Assembly: GCA_964247055.1 (NCBI GenBank)
Contig: OZ176051.1
Coordinates: 1,364,001 to 1,428,000, forward strand
From: Paragordius varius
Lineage: Eukaryota; Nematomorpha
Length of the DNA: 64,000 nt
Reading direction: 5' to 3'
In this document: positions 50,334 to 63,382 of the stretch, one piece after another
Numbering within the stretch: position 1 is the stretch's first letter
Layout of the letters: the number at the start of each line of letters is the position of its first letter
Position numbers and translations under genes: made by a program
The notes under the pieces: model-generated
Databases searched by the model: none
What the model saw: the letters and a program-made list of their open reading frames with translations, nothing else
What the model was told of the DNA's origin: nothing

Positions 50334-52057
50334 ATATTAATTTATTTTATCTTAGAACCGGTAATAATCATTGTCTGCATGCTATTATCAGCATTTTCTT
50401 CTTCCCCTGGATTTTTGTTTGGTTTTGGTAAATAGTTTATTTTTGCATTTATAATTTGATAAAATAACAGGCCTGGGGTATCTAACTACCCCAATTTGTG
50501 TCGAAGGACTAAAATGAGTGTGTTGTATCCAAGTGTTAAACCATGATTGAAAATCAGATGTTTGTATCAATCGAGTTTTGGAAATATGGCAACTCTGGAT
50601 TAGATGATAATAAAAAATATAAGCTCTTTTATGTATTTTATGAGCAGAATATTTGATCAAAAATTTAAACCAAAAAAACATTTAAATCAGTGGTTGCACA
50701 ATATTTGATTAAAAAATTAAACCAAAATAACATTTCAAGCAGTGATTTATTTAGATGAAGCTTAGCGTGAATTATATATATGAAAATGGAAAAGAAAAGT
50801 GTAGCTAAAAAAATATTACAATATTCTGACAGATTAATATATCAGGATATAACAGTGCTTTGGTTTGAGCTTGCGAGTAAAAGAAAGTTATTTACACTTT
50901 GACAAGTGGTCCATATCAGAAAATGGCAAAATTCGCAATCATTTTTTTGAATAAAATTTTTTAGTGAGAACTAAAAGCTTCAAAAATATCACTAAAAGTT
51001 ATAAAAAATTAAATTTTTTGACGTGGGCTCTGAAAGTCGCAAATTTTCGCTCTTCTAAAATGGGCTAGTTTTCTTAAAATAAACGCTAAATGCAGAGATT
51101 GCGCGATAAAAAAATTTTTATATATGCAAAATTTTGGTATCAACTAAATATTTTTATAAAGTGCATAAAAAATTATATTTTTGCAAAACTTTGTTGAAGC
51201 ATCCTTAACTATGTTGAGGCATTATGGAAACGGTATAAAGACGCTTTAAGACATTATAAAACACATTTTCTAGATGCTGCTTAACATTTTTTTACCTCAG
51301 AATTTTAGTACAAAGCGTTTGCTTAAGTGGTAAATTTTTGTAAAAAACACATATTGGCTTTATCTTAAAGACTTGGTTCCTGTGGTGTGTGATTAACAAC
51401 CATTTTTAAAAAAACGAACATACTAAAACTAAGTTTTGTTAGTGGCTCTGGTTTAACCGCGGTCATAAAAATTTAACAATCCATATAAAACCATTAAATT
51501 TTCCGGTTTTTATGGTGGAGCGAGCGCTAAATGGAATTGTTTTCTAAAAAAATTTTCCCGAAACTTTGATTAAAACAGACCCAAACCTAAATTATAATTT
51601 ATCCAAATATTGACACATAATTAAATATTTTTTTATTCTTTTCATCTAGATTAAATTTTAGATATATGGCTTTGTCATTTAATTCATGAGTCGAAGGCTA
51701 TGAACAAATCACTTATGATTTTATCGATAGAACAGAATGGCATAAAGAAATTTTTGATTATGGCAATGATTGTATTATAATTCACAATATCAATAATCAT
51801 TATATTACATGCGAAAAGTGGCTAAAACGAATGTATATATATTTGTAACATAATCTACACAGATTGATAAACTCTGCTATTGCTAGATTAGTAAGTTGTT
51901 TACCCATAATTAAGGGATATTTGACCTTCAGATTTAAAAATACATCAACGGAATGGCGCATATGAGACTATAACTAAAACAAATCTATATGTTTTTTGGT
52001 AAATTGTATAAAAATATTATAAAATCTTTTAGATAAATAAGACAGATATTTATATAT
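50334..52057. other. P-Q spacer, class I, unit 5 (LINE-free)
   Basis: 50,440-50,760 holds repeat fragments, including GGGGTATCTAACTACCCC. At about 50,759 it reads AGCTTAGCGTGAATTATATA, the uninterrupted form of the site that holds the LINE in units 1 and 4. The rest matches units 1 and 4. The possible relict Q exon (about 51,697-51,820) is open for about 36 codons. Confidence 0.55.
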
Positions 52058-52283
52058 ACCATTGACAATTCAAATTTACCCAAACAATTCAAATTCACCC
52101 TCAAATAAATTATATGTTTTTTAATATAAAAATTTACCTTATATTAATATTAAAAAATAATAAAATATGCCACAAAGATATATTTCATATAAGATTATAT
52201 TAGTTTGAAAGCACATTTAAGGGTTAATTTGAATTGGAGGGTGAATAATAATTGTTCAAAGGTGAATTTGAACTGTAAATGGT
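52058..52283. mobile_element. MITE with subterminal repeats, upstream of Q5
   Basis: Its ends are ACCATTGACAATTC and CTGTAAATGGT. It is the unit 5 copy of the element at 9,962 with slightly shorter arms. Confidence 0.65.
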
Positions 52284-52343
52284 ATAATAAAAATTTACTG
52301 TTAATTTATAATTTTATAAGAACGTATTTACCATTTTAGAATT

Positions 52344-52898
52344 ATGAGTTTTAACAATTTAACATTGGTCGCGCTAACTTCAATACCGTATTGGTATGGG
52401 GTAGGGGAGGTGAAATATTGTTTTTATGAAAAAAGACATTACAAACATTCACTTCAACAATATTATTCATGGCGCCCAGATATTTTGGAATGGGAAAGAA
52501 TTGTTTTAACCGAAGATCAGCTGATGAAAAAAATTGAACCCTTTTATAGTCATTATATTTTACATATAAAATATCCAGAAATTAGAGAAATCATATACAG
52601 TAATAGTTATAAGGAACAAGATTATTCAAATGTTGATGGTAATGATAGGAATAAAGTTGCAAACATCATAAAAGAATATGTTGATAAATACAAAGCCATG
52701 CAGAATAATGAATTGAAAACTGCTATAAATTCATTGTCAATCAAATTATTTGAACAGTCTACGGATGTAACCACAGAACTTACAAATGTAGATCTTATCG
52801 ATGATTCGACTGAAATTTTTTCAAGAAAATTTAACAGTTGGTGGCTTTTTACAGAATGTTATTTCAATAATCCGCTGTATACCATGAATATGCATTAA
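52344..52898 (+). CDS. Q5: unknown 184-aa protein (unit 5)
   Basis: Full-length open frame that differs from Q3 by single residues only (for example RHYKHSL, RPDILEW, DKYKAMQ, NSLSIKL, TEIFSRK). It starts after CCATTTTAG. AATAAA follows the stop, which lies 50 bp from that of metalloprotease F. Family and function are unknown. Confidence 0.75.
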   Translation: MSFNNLTLVALTSIPYWYGVGEVKYCFYEKRHYKHSLQQYYSWRPDILEWERIVLTEDQLMKKIEPFYSHYILHIKYPEIREIIYSNSYKEQDYSNVDGNDRNKVANIIKEYVDKYKAMQNNELKTAINSLSIKLFEQSTDVTTELTNVDLIDDSTEIFSRKFNSWWLFTECYFNNPLYTMNMH

Positions 52899-52948
52899 AA
52901 AATATTTTCAGGATTTTTTAATAAAACAATTGCTAAATGCAACATTTA

Positions 52949-55900
52949 TTATTTACAAGGGCACGGTCTAAAAACCAAAGGTTTTTGTCTATATCGAGAA
53001 CATATGCTATCATCAATTAAATCTTTTAGCGATAGGTCTTTGACACAAAAAACTGACCGATACTGTAATGTTGGGCTGAAATATAGAGAGGATTCATTTT
53101 TCGAATGGTATAATGGAAAAGTTGTATTAGCGCCCTTTGTTGTTTCGCGACAGAAACAAGGTTGCCAGTATCCTAACCACCAAAAAGGGAGGCAAGTAAA
53201 GTTATTGCATTTTCGCGATAAAGTAGCTTTAGGTTTTGGTTGAGGACAAAGTTTATCGCTCACTTTGAGTCCAGATATGGAATTGGCACAAAAATGAGCC
53301 TTATTTTGTGTGCCACCCCATTTGTTGTTATTAGAATTTTCAAAACTACATTTTTTATTGCATGGACTCCAATCAGTTAATGCCCAGATGTATGATGCGT
53401 TGGTGAGATCCTTGGAATCTAAACTTATGTTTGGCTTTTCAGATTTGTGATAATAGGTGACAGAAATATTGATCGAAACATTTAACTGAGTAATAAGAAC
53501 ATAAACGATCAGATCTTTTTCGAGTGGACCCACGATCGAAATAAATTCTTGCTGACTATTTTCGGTTGAAGTATAGTTATAAACTACGGCTTTTACAGCA
53601 GATGAACTTTTTACCCTATGCACCCCAAACCAGGAGATTGTTAAATTGCCATTAAGGATATATTCGGCATCCTGTGCATAAGCCAGAGCTAGATAATTAG
53701 CATTCTTACTCATTTCTTGAATGGTTATTTGTGTTGCATCTTTTGGAATGGTTGCTACACTCAAATACGAGCTTGCATTGTTCTCCAAAAAACTATCCTC
53801 AACTTGACTTGTGTTGAGAAAAACATAATTTTCCACTTTTTTGCAATTTGTATTGCGTCCATCACAGATGAGACAGTTATCTTTTTGAGCTCGGCTCTCG
53901 AGTCGTCGATCGCAAGCTATCGAATGACAACGCCCTTCTATACAAACCCCATCTATATATATATAAAACAAATGAATCATTTAGGATATAAAAAATATTA
54001 ATAAGCTTAAAGAGTTTCCTATTATCCAGCTTTTGTTAAATAAAACTAGCGGAGTTCGAATAAATCGTTTATTTTATTTATGCACCGTTTATCCGATTAA
54101 AAAGATATATTTTTAACCAATATTTGTAATATATTTGCAAAATAATTTTTACTTACCGTATTCGATATCACTTTTAATTTCTAGTGGTGTGTGTTCGAAA
54201 CTAGCACCCCCCATATTACACAAAGTCCCATCTCGTAAACTGTGAGCATAGGTATCGATCATTTCTAAGCTAACATTTTTCGTAATATTTGGATGTGAAA
54301 TTAAACTTTGCGATTCATTGAGTTTTTCCTCGTTTGGCACGGATGATTGATATTCAGATTGAATATTTTTGCAGTTTAAGTGACAGGCAAGCGCGCCATA
54401 CATAATGGTTTGATAGTCAAAAATCCAAGTTGAATTGCACATTCCTTTAACTTTACATCCATACTCCTGACATTGGTAATTAGGATTGTATTCTGCTTAA
54501 ATATATTGTGATTGAATATGAATTATTTACAGTAGAAATAAAAATGGGACGGATAAAATGTAAAAATAGAAGACTTTTTTTTCAAAATACAACCATACTT
54601 TTTTAAACCTTAATTTATCCTATAAAAACATTTAATTACAATCGTAAAATAAATAAAATTGATTGTGTTACCAATTTACATCTATATACTTTGTAGTTTA
54701 AAACATAGAATTCTATTTAAAAAAATCATGATTAAAAAGTATGGTTGTCTTTTACAAATAATTATTTGCCTTATTTTCACGTTTTGTCCGTATAATTTCA
54801 ATTTTTACAGTAAAGATGTTGATTTAAAAATGTTTTGCCAGAGTTCCAATAATAATAACACTTTTGAAAATTATATGTTTTTATACATTTCATAATAGTT
54901 GAATTGAGCACCAAATAAGAAAAATATACATTATAATATATTTCTATGCCATCAGATACAAATTAATTGTTCACCCTAATAATATTATCAATATTTTGAG
55001 AATTCAGGTTATTTCCTTATGCAAAGTGCTTAGATGCGACTTAATATACGACAATTCCCCTATTCCGGCTCTAATCCGAACGAAAATTTATTACTTTTAA
55101 TATGATTAACATATTGTGCAAAGCTACTCCCGTACAAACGACATAAAAGATATCTGTTTTTTTAAAAAAATAATTTCTAGATAAAAAAACTTAACTTTTA
55201 CTAATTACTATGTTTGCATAATATTACCTTTATACTCATTTTCTTTTTTACAATCCATTATGTTGCACGTTTTATAGCGGGTTTTTCGACCAACACAAAA
55301 GGTCCCGTCGTTTGTCGGACTTTATTAATTTATAAAATATGATACAATATAACTTCAAATATACCATTTACAGTTCAAATTCACCCTTAAACAATTCAAA
55401 TTAACCCTTGAACGATACAAAATCACCCTAAAATAAATTATGAGTATTTTAAGATCAAAAATACCTATATTTATTTAAATTTTTAAAAAATGAAATTTCA
55501 TTTTAAATTAATATAATACTGAAAAATAATAAAATAAACCACAAAGATATATTTTTTATCCGACAAAACATAATTCATTTTTAGTGTGAATTTGATTTGT
55601 TAGAGGGTGAATTTGAATTGTAAATGGTATATTACAAATTCTGATCATAGAAAAAAGAGTATATTATTAAAATTGATTCTTTATTACATATTGATTTAAG
55701 ATATTTTTATCGAAATATTACTTTGTATATTAGAGGCCCATATTACAAAATTTTAATTCGGAAAATAATTGTAAAATATAAAAAATCAATGGGTAAAATA
55801 GGTAAAATCATCCTCTCTCTATATAATCAAATTAGAAAACATAAATTATAAATAAATTATCATCAGATCAAAACTATTTATCTTAATTTTCCAAAACCAT

Positions 55901-58900
55901 AAATAAATTACATGGGATTATCACATGCCCGAGTTGTTTTGGAAAGACCTATACCGCAAGATTTACTACACGGAGTCCAAGGGCCCCAATGTCCCCAATT
56001 TCCTATTTGCTGGAAAGTTTTATCATTAAGGCGTCTTACATTCTGAGTGACTGAAATACATTCCTTGTTGTAACACCATTTATTAACTCCACAATAAGTC
56101 CCATCTTCAACCATTTTCATTTTACTGATGCATTTACCATTCACTTTACACCAGAGTGTACCACTGCATATATCCTGTTTTAGTTATCAATCAAAAGTGA
56201 GAAATTTTGAGAATTTACAAATAATAAACGGTAATATTTCATATTATTTTATGTATTGAAAAATATTACTGGTCAGTTTTAACTCATAATCAAAATTATG
56301 AATCAATTACACCGTAAATTTTTTTTAGAATACTATAATATATTTTATAAAATTTTAGTGTCTTTAGAAATCTAATCTTGTAATCTATATATTTATAAAA
56401 ATGGAAAATGCTGGCTTTGTGATCTGGTACAGGAAAACCGGTGAACCCATTCAAATCCAAACATCGAAAAAATATAATCATTAATAAATGCCCCGACAAT
56501 AGCTTCGCCCTTTTTTGAAATAGGCCCCCAGTTCGGGCCCACCCCGTGTGAAAAACGGGTTTTTTTTTGAAAACAGAAGTACACAAAAATCGTGTCTTTG
56601 AGACAATTTTCCGGAGAACAGGTTGGACCATTCAATTTCAAATATGATTTTTGTTTACTTATTTTGATCGCACTGAACATAGTCGACTCACTTTTTTGAT
56701 TTAGGCCCTCTTTTTACCCGCTCCCCCTGTAAAATGCCATTTTTTCAAAAAACAAAGTCCACAAAAATAATTTTTTAAATCTATTTTTGCCCCAACAATA
56801 AATTAGTATGAATGCACCGTTTTAAGATTCCTATGAGATCATAGCTATTAAATAATTTTTCGAAATAATCCACATATGTAGATCATTTTATTGTCCCTTT
56901 TTTCAAATAACCCCCCCAGAAGTCCGAAGGACTTCCTCGGGCTGCGTAGCAGCACGAGATTTACGCTAGTCTGGTTATATATTTGTGAATATTTTTTAAT
57001 TGTGTTAAAATTAAATTTTGTACAAATAAATATATATTATTGAGTGTATCTCTAAAATAGGAGTTATCTAAACAACAAAATTTAAATTACCAGAAAATAA
57101 ATTACCACCTTTTGGGACACAAAAATCAATTATTATAATAATTATGACAATTAAATAAAAATTGAAATATGTAAGGCTTATATCTGTGGACGAACTTTGA
57201 GTCTATATAATTATAAAAATGGAAAATGCTGGCTTTGTGATCTGTTTCCGGAAAACCAGTGGACCCATTAAAATCCAAATATTGAAATAATTATTAATGA
57301 ATGCCCCGACAATAGCTTCGCCCTTTTTTGAATTAGGCCCCAGTTCACCCCGTGTAAAAAACGGGTTTTTTTGAAAACATGTCCACAAAAATCGTGTATT
57401 TGAGACAATTTTCCGGAAAACTTGTTGGACTATTCGATTTCAAATATGATTTTTTTACTTATTTTCGATTGCGCCGAACATAGTCGGCTCGCTTTTTTAA
57501 TTTAGGCACTCTTTTTACCCGCTTCCCCCGTAAAATGCCATTTCAAAAAACAAAGTCCACAAAAATAATATTTTGATTTTATGTTTCGATCAAGGTATGA
57601 GACCGTTAAAATTCAATAAAGCCATGTATTTCCTGTTTAAAGGCAAAAAATTTAGTCAACCGTTTCTTTCAGGATAGCTGTTGGGTAGGAAACTACCTGC
57701 GAAAAACTGACCCGTCAAATCGAAATAGCGTGCTTTTGGGGCTAAATTTCAGAAAACCTATCAGGCCATATGAGTTTAATAGCTGCTTAAAGTATTACCC
57801 GTAAAAAGTCAAAAATTTTAGTCAAGCGGATTTTTCGAATTAGCTGTTAAATAGGTCCTTTGCTCTCTAAAAAATGCGCTATCATTGAACTATTATTTAG
57901 TTTTGAAGCCATTTTTCCATAAACTATTAAGAATGAATCATGATTCCAGGTATAAAGGCAAAATTACTAACTACATTTTTATATTGGCCTCTTAGTATGG
58001 GGCTACCCGCCTCTAACTGCGCCATCATATCGATACAGCATGCCTTTGGCAAATTTCAGAATATGAGACTATCTGAATTATTTTGAAACTTCGTGTCGCA
58101 TAACATTGCTTATAAAATCGAAAATGCCCCCCAGAAGTCCTAAGGACTTACTCGGGCTGCGTAGCAGCACGAGATTTACGCTAGTATTCATATATATATA
58201 TATATAAATCTAATTTATATTTCTAATACGAAAATATTAATATATACTTCTATACCGGGACAGTATGTGGTATTTCGTAATCCCATGTTCAATTGGCATT
58301 GGTGATCTAGGTTGTATAGTGTTCCCAAAAAATCGGTGGCTATTTTGGCTTGCAAAACTGGATCGTACGGTTTAAAGTGTAAAATGGTAAAGTTTCGATA
58401 GATATCTTGAAATATTGAGGGTGTATCTATGGAGTCTAGGGTTACATTTTTTATGATATGACTCAAATTTTTTTCTTGTCCATCCACTGTTTTCAAATGT
58501 TGAATTAAGTGGTGGGACAAATTTTTTTCATAAGCCTCGGTGTCGATGACTGTCACGTATTCAGTAAATGGTTCAAAGTATAAAAATATTGATTCTTTTT
58601 CTATGATAGTTTTTGGTGGATGGGAGGAGGACATATTGTCGCCGTTTGCCTTTAAACAATCAGCATTTTGTTTATGAATGAAACCAGTTAACTCTTGATA
58701 ACTACAGTTTGACCATATAAGATCGGCCTCTAAACTTTGGGGTAACTGAGAATCCATAATGTATGGCATTTTTTTGGATTCATTATTTTGCTTTTTTTGA
58801 ATTCGATTAACATTATGCCTTAAACAAAATTCCATTGTATCATGTTTCATACCTAATCTAACAACAAAAATAGGTGTAAATAATTTTTTTCAAAAATATA

Positions 58901-60263
58901 ATTTCAGTTAAGACCGATAAATGCAAATAAGTTAATTTTGAATTTATTATTTTGGATGTCATATTTTACAGTAAAACTTTTGTTTTAGATTTTATGTTAT
59001 AAAGAATTAAATCAGCATTTAATATTGTAACAAATAAATCCTATGTTTAGAAATACAAAAAATACTTTATTAATGTTAATAAAATGTTTTTTACTATACA
59101 TTTATATTAAAAAGTTATATCTTAGAAAGATCATCTTTTACTATTTTAGACATGGATTCCCAGAGCGCTTACACACCTTTAAATCTGGTTATGAAATAAA
59201 ATACAACATTTTTGTCCTTTATATTTAAAGTATTTGGTATTTTCTTAAGCATCTTATTAACTTTCATTTGCTCAAAAATATTCCCCCAAATTATTTTTTT
59301 TCTATCTCAAGTTTTAATGAAGTACAAAAGGGAAATAATGTACAAATGTCCGATTTCATGAGCAATGGTGAATGCTGTGCTTAGTCCAGTATCTTCTGCA
59401 ATGACACAACTTCTGCCATTTTGACATATGGAACCGACTTCGGCCATCCCTAAAGTATTACAAGGCGTGTAATTCTGAGCGCATAAATCTAATCTAGTAC
59501 AAATGATTTAACATCTTTGAGAATGTGAAATCAACTTTTTATTTATTAAACGAACTTATTTTAAAATATTATATTTCAGTTTATTTATTCTATTTCTAAA
59601 AGTTTTAATTGCAAAAAATAATTGTATGAAGGAAAAAATACTTTGTTAGCATGATGGCCACGTGATAAGATGGAACCAACTGACTTTCATTGAATAATGT
59701 ATATTGCCAAGCACAGAAGCTTTTTAGGTAATCATCAGCATTGATTGTCATATTAACGGATTTAGGCTTAATGTTATAAAATTGTTGATTATAAAATAAT
59801 TTTAATTAAAAAAAAATTAAAAAATTTAAAAATTACGATTGTTTTCAAATGTATCATAGAGTTCCATTCTATGGTAAGAGGGAAACCGAAACTTGAACGT
59901 TTAAATATGGAGTTAACCTTAATGTATAAATAATGTTCATTTCATAAAAATATTAATGGGAATAAAAAAAGTTAACCAAAATATGAATGGATTTAGGAAG
60001 GTTGGAATTGTTTTTAAAATTTAAAAACTAAAAATTTACTTGAGTATATGTAGATATTAACTCACCGAATGCATCAAAGTATATATGTAAGCTTCAACAT
60101 CATAGTTTTTGTAATGCAAAACAAAAGATTGATCAGTAAAAACTATGGCTTTGATTATCATCGCCTCTAACATTGTGGATGTGATGTGGGACGCAGAATC
60201 TTCTGTAATAGAATTAGCGTAGATTATATAAAAACAATGCAAACTTAAAATCAGAAAATGCAT
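52949..60263 (-). CDS. ADAMTS-like secreted zinc metalloprotease, gene F (unit 6), intact
   Basis: Exons in order: 60066-60263, 59837-59917, 59642-59766, 59344-59493, 58248-58857, 55912-56174, 55228-55319, 54157-54495, 52949-53952. They join to 953 aa, all in phase, with HEIGHLLGMKHD and YIMD intact. The exon 5/6 intron has grown to about 2.07 kb through two Helitrons. The acceptor and donor are untouched. Exon 8 ends in the GTAAGT donor giving EYD, as in A and C. The protein has many N-x-S/T sites in the spacer and tail, so heavy glycosylation is likely. Confidence 0.95.
54530..54810. mobile_element. Tc1/mariner-type MITE in the exon 7/8 intron, unit 6
   Basis: This is the unit 6 copy of the element at 541-827, with mutated tips (CAGTAGAAATAA, AATTTTTACAG). 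The inner inverted blocks are still clear. Confidence 0.65.
55363..55628. mobile_element. MITE with subterminal repeats in the exon 6/7 intron, unit 6
   Basis: Its ends are ACCATTTACAGTTC and AATTGTAAATGGT, with ATAT on both sides. The flanks AACTTCAA and TTACAAATTCTG match the empty sites of units 1 and 2. Confidence 0.75.
56384..56969 (+). mobile_element. Helitron unique to unit 6
   Basis: It runs from TCTATATATTTATAAAAATG to the hairpin CGGGCTGCGTAGCAGC and ATTTACGCTAG. It is preceded by CTTGTAA and followed by TCTGGTTATA. Unit 2 shows the empty site CTTGTAATCTAGTTATA, so insertion was between A and T with no target duplication. It is a short, non-coding family member. Confidence 0.9.
57202..58184 (+). 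mobile_element. Helitron in the exon 5/6 intron, unit 6 (shared with unit 2)
   Basis: It has the same borders and flanks as 14,256-15,237 in unit 2 (CTTTGAG before, TATTCATA after) and nearly the same sequence throughout. This is one insertion inherited by both units. It ends in the hairpin and ACGCTAG. Confidence 0.9.
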
Positions 60264-60604
60264 TTTTAAATACTTTTAACTTAACGTAATAAATTTTTTC
60301 TTACAATCGCATCGCACCAAATGTTATTCAGAATATGATGCATTAACTTAATACTTGCTTTAATTATTTATGAAAATATTCAATGGCTCATATTTCCATA
60401 CTTATGCCTAAATGAAAAATACTTATTTGTATCTATATTTATACATTGTTGCAAAAGATAATTGTTTATATCAAACATAATAATAACATTAATTGGAGTG
60501 TGGGAAATGCAAGTTAGTATGGTGGTGAGAAGTTGACTGTTTTATTGCAAACGCGTAACACAGTTTGATTAAATTTACACTTGTTTTGTCGCGTACAATT
60601 CGAG
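60264..60604. promoter_or_regulatory. Shared head-to-head promoter interval, genes F and P6
   Basis: 341 bp separate the two start codons. The conserved blocks at both ends are present. Confidence 0.5.
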
Positions 60605-60873
60605 ATGGAAACAGATAATAATGAAATGGGGAATGAACAAAAAGGTCCTCCGGTCCTACCTCCCCCATATAAGGAAGAAAATGAACGTCAAGCTCCAATG
60701 TTGGAAAACAATAATGGAGCCATTATATATCCAAATACTACCCAATTAATAACGCAAAATCAAACATCGGCTGCCTTTCAGAATGGTTATTTAAAATAAA
60801 ATAATATTTTTTTGCAGGATACAACCATCATGGCATTCCTCAACCCGTTTTTTATCCGCCACATCAACCTGTG
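60605..60873 (+). CDS. P6: small PPPY proline-rich gene, exons 1-2 (unit 6)
   Basis: Exon 1 is 60605-60785 and exon 2 is 60818-60873. Both are open and in the same phase as P5, with the extra Asn codon (GYNHHG) that only P5 and P6 share. PPPYKEEN replaces PPPYKEEI, and HQPV replaces HPPV. The following intron matches P5 up to about 62,110, then changes sequence. The terminal exon is not visible before the right edge. It may lie beyond the Helitron pile or be lost. Confidence 0.55.
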
Positions 60874-62336
60874 GTTAGTTTTTTTATTTTTTAATAAATA
60901 ATATATAAAATTCTTTTTTATATGGTAAAAAAATTGTCCACCAATGTTATAAGGGTTATTTAAATTTATTATTTCAATTTAATTAATTAATACATTTGCA
61001 TACATTTATTATAGGTTTTTATTCTGTTTGGTTTAAATAATTTATAACATACATCTATCTTTGAAGGCTTTTGGCATTTAAGCATGGCTATTCTGACTAA
61101 TATGAAATGGTTAAGATAGCTATATGTAAAATAAAATCAATAAAAATAGACGTTTTCGTTCACTATGTTTTTTTGTTTTCTAAGGACGATATTCGCTATT
61201 GCGCAATTATTCTTTTAGCATGGGTCAAACACCAGATGTAATTATTAAAAATATTTTTTAATATTTTTATTTACAATTTTTATAAAAATATAAATGTTTG
61301 TATAAAAATTTAAATATTTTTAAAATATTTTCAGAAATATTTCCTATAATGAATGATCAGAAAAAAGATAACAGTGTGAAGAAAATGATATGAAATCACA
61401 CTTTAGCCTTCCTTATCTTTGAAATATGTATATTATTGGTTATTATTTTGTAATGTGTGATTAGAAATTAATTTTGTAAAAGCATAATTTAATTTCATTT
61501 CCAAAGTTTTACTTAAACCTACTATTTTGATCAATATTACTGATTTATAGAATATCGTGATTAGATGATGACTTTGATAAACCAAAAACACTAGAAATAT
61601 CTTTAGATACTATAGTCCATAACGTAATGATGAACTTTAGTTTAAGCAATAACCAAATATGGTTTGAAAAATTTAAAACGAGAATTATTATTGGCCATTT
61701 TGGTATTTAAATCGTCTAGAAAGAGTAATAATTTTCATGTCTCTCTGTTGAATATGGAATTTTTAATTTATAAGATAAATATTTACCTCTCTAAATATTC
61801 GTAAGAAGAAAAAAATATCGAATCATTAATTTTGCCTTTAAAGAAAAATTTTTTATGGCCTTTATTAGATTTTCTATTTGACTAGGTCACGGGAACGCGA
61901 GGTTTCGGTTTTTATTTTCGATAAAATAAAACGATATTTATTAAGTAATTTTTTAGAATATTTTAACCAATATTTTATTATATTTTTTAATTGCTAAAAT
62001 TTTACCAAGTCACCGAGATGTAATAAAAGAAAACAAAATAATACTTCTAAGCCAAATTGAGTAGCTATTAGCCATTTCTGTTATTATTCTTTATGCCAAC
62101 TTCAAAAAACTATATACCCTAATGTGGCCAGATATTTAGAACCCTGACGCAGTGCAAAATTAAAACCTACTTTGCCTATCTTTTACACCAGATTTTCGGT
62201 GTGTTATATTAAATGATATTGTTCGTTACTATTTATAAGCTCATTAGAAACAATTAAAAATATTCAAAAATTTATTAAAAATTTAATATAAATATATGTA
62301 CACTTATTTATATAAGTTAAATATATGTACATATAA
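60874..62336. other. Probable P6 intron or spacer
   Basis: It is homologous to 48,768-49,995 of unit 5, including the GGGTCAAACACCAGATGTAA block. From about 62,115 to 62,336 it is AT-rich sequence without a match elsewhere in the window. No coding is seen. Confidence 0.5.
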
Positions 62337-63382
62337 TCTATATATTTATAAAAATGGAAAATGCTGGCTTTGTGATCTGGTACAGGAAAACCGGTAGACC
62401 CAATCAAATCCAAATATCAAAAAAATATAATCATTAATAAATGTCCCGACAATAGCTTCGCCCTTTTTTTGAAATAGGCCCCCAGTTCGGGCTTACCCCG
62501 TATGAAAAACAGGTTTTTTTGTAAACACAAGTCCACAAAAATCGTGTCTTTGAGACAATTTTCTGGAGAACGTGTTGGAACATTCAATTTCAAATATAAT
62601 TTTATTTTCGATTGCGCCGAACATAGTCGAGTCACTTTTTTAATTTAGGTCCTCTTTTTACTTGCTCCCCCCGTAAAATGCCACCTTTATCAAAAAACAA
62701 AGTACACAAAAATAATTTTTTAAATCTATTTTTCGCCCTAGGTATGAGACCGTAAAAATTCAATAAAGATTCCACGTATTCCCTATAAAAGGCAAAAATT
62801 TTAGTCAAGCGTTTCTATGATGATAGCTGCTGGGTAAGGAGCTACCCGCTAAAAACTGATTTTTCATGTAACTTTGTGATCTGTTTCCGGAAAACCGGTG
62901 AACCCAATCAAATCCAAATATCGAAAAAATATAATCATTAATGAATGCCCCGACAATAGCTTCGCCCTTTTTTGGAATTAGGTCCCCAGTTCGGGCCCAC
63001 CACGTGTGAAAAATGGGTTAAGTCAATTTTTTGGAGAGCGTGTTGGAGCATTCAATTTCAAATATGATTTTTGTTTACTTATTTTCGATTGCGCCGAACA
63101 TAGTCGAGCCACTTTTTTGATTTAGGCCCTCTTTTTACCCGCTACCCCGGTAAAATGCCATTTTTTTCAAAAAAACAAAGTCCACAAAAATAATTTTTTG
63201 ATTGTATTTTTTTGCCCAAGGTATGAGACTGTAAAAAATTGAGAAGGTTTTTTCGTATTACCTGTTAAAAGGCAAAAATTTTAGTCAAGCGTTTCTTTGA
63301 TGATAGATGCTGAGTAAGGAATATCTATCATATGTATAGCATGTTAAAAGATATATGGATATTAAAACATTATTTATGGTAA
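62337..63382 (+). mobile_element. Helitron sequence without its own 3' end
   Basis: It begins A|TCTATATATTTATAAAAATG and contains two successive copies of the internal module (GTGATCTGGTACAGGAAAAC at about 62,371 and GTGATCTGTTTCCGGAAAAC at about 62,876). It runs into a new Helitron start at 63,383 without a hairpin or CTAG. It is either truncated, or the outer part of a nested or tandem Helitron that shares the end at 63,792. Confidence 0.65.

Noticed and set aside
50388-50681. 97-codon minus-strand frame in unit 5
   Set aside because: It covers mixed repeat fragments, is not conserved in the homologous parts of unit 4, and has no domain.
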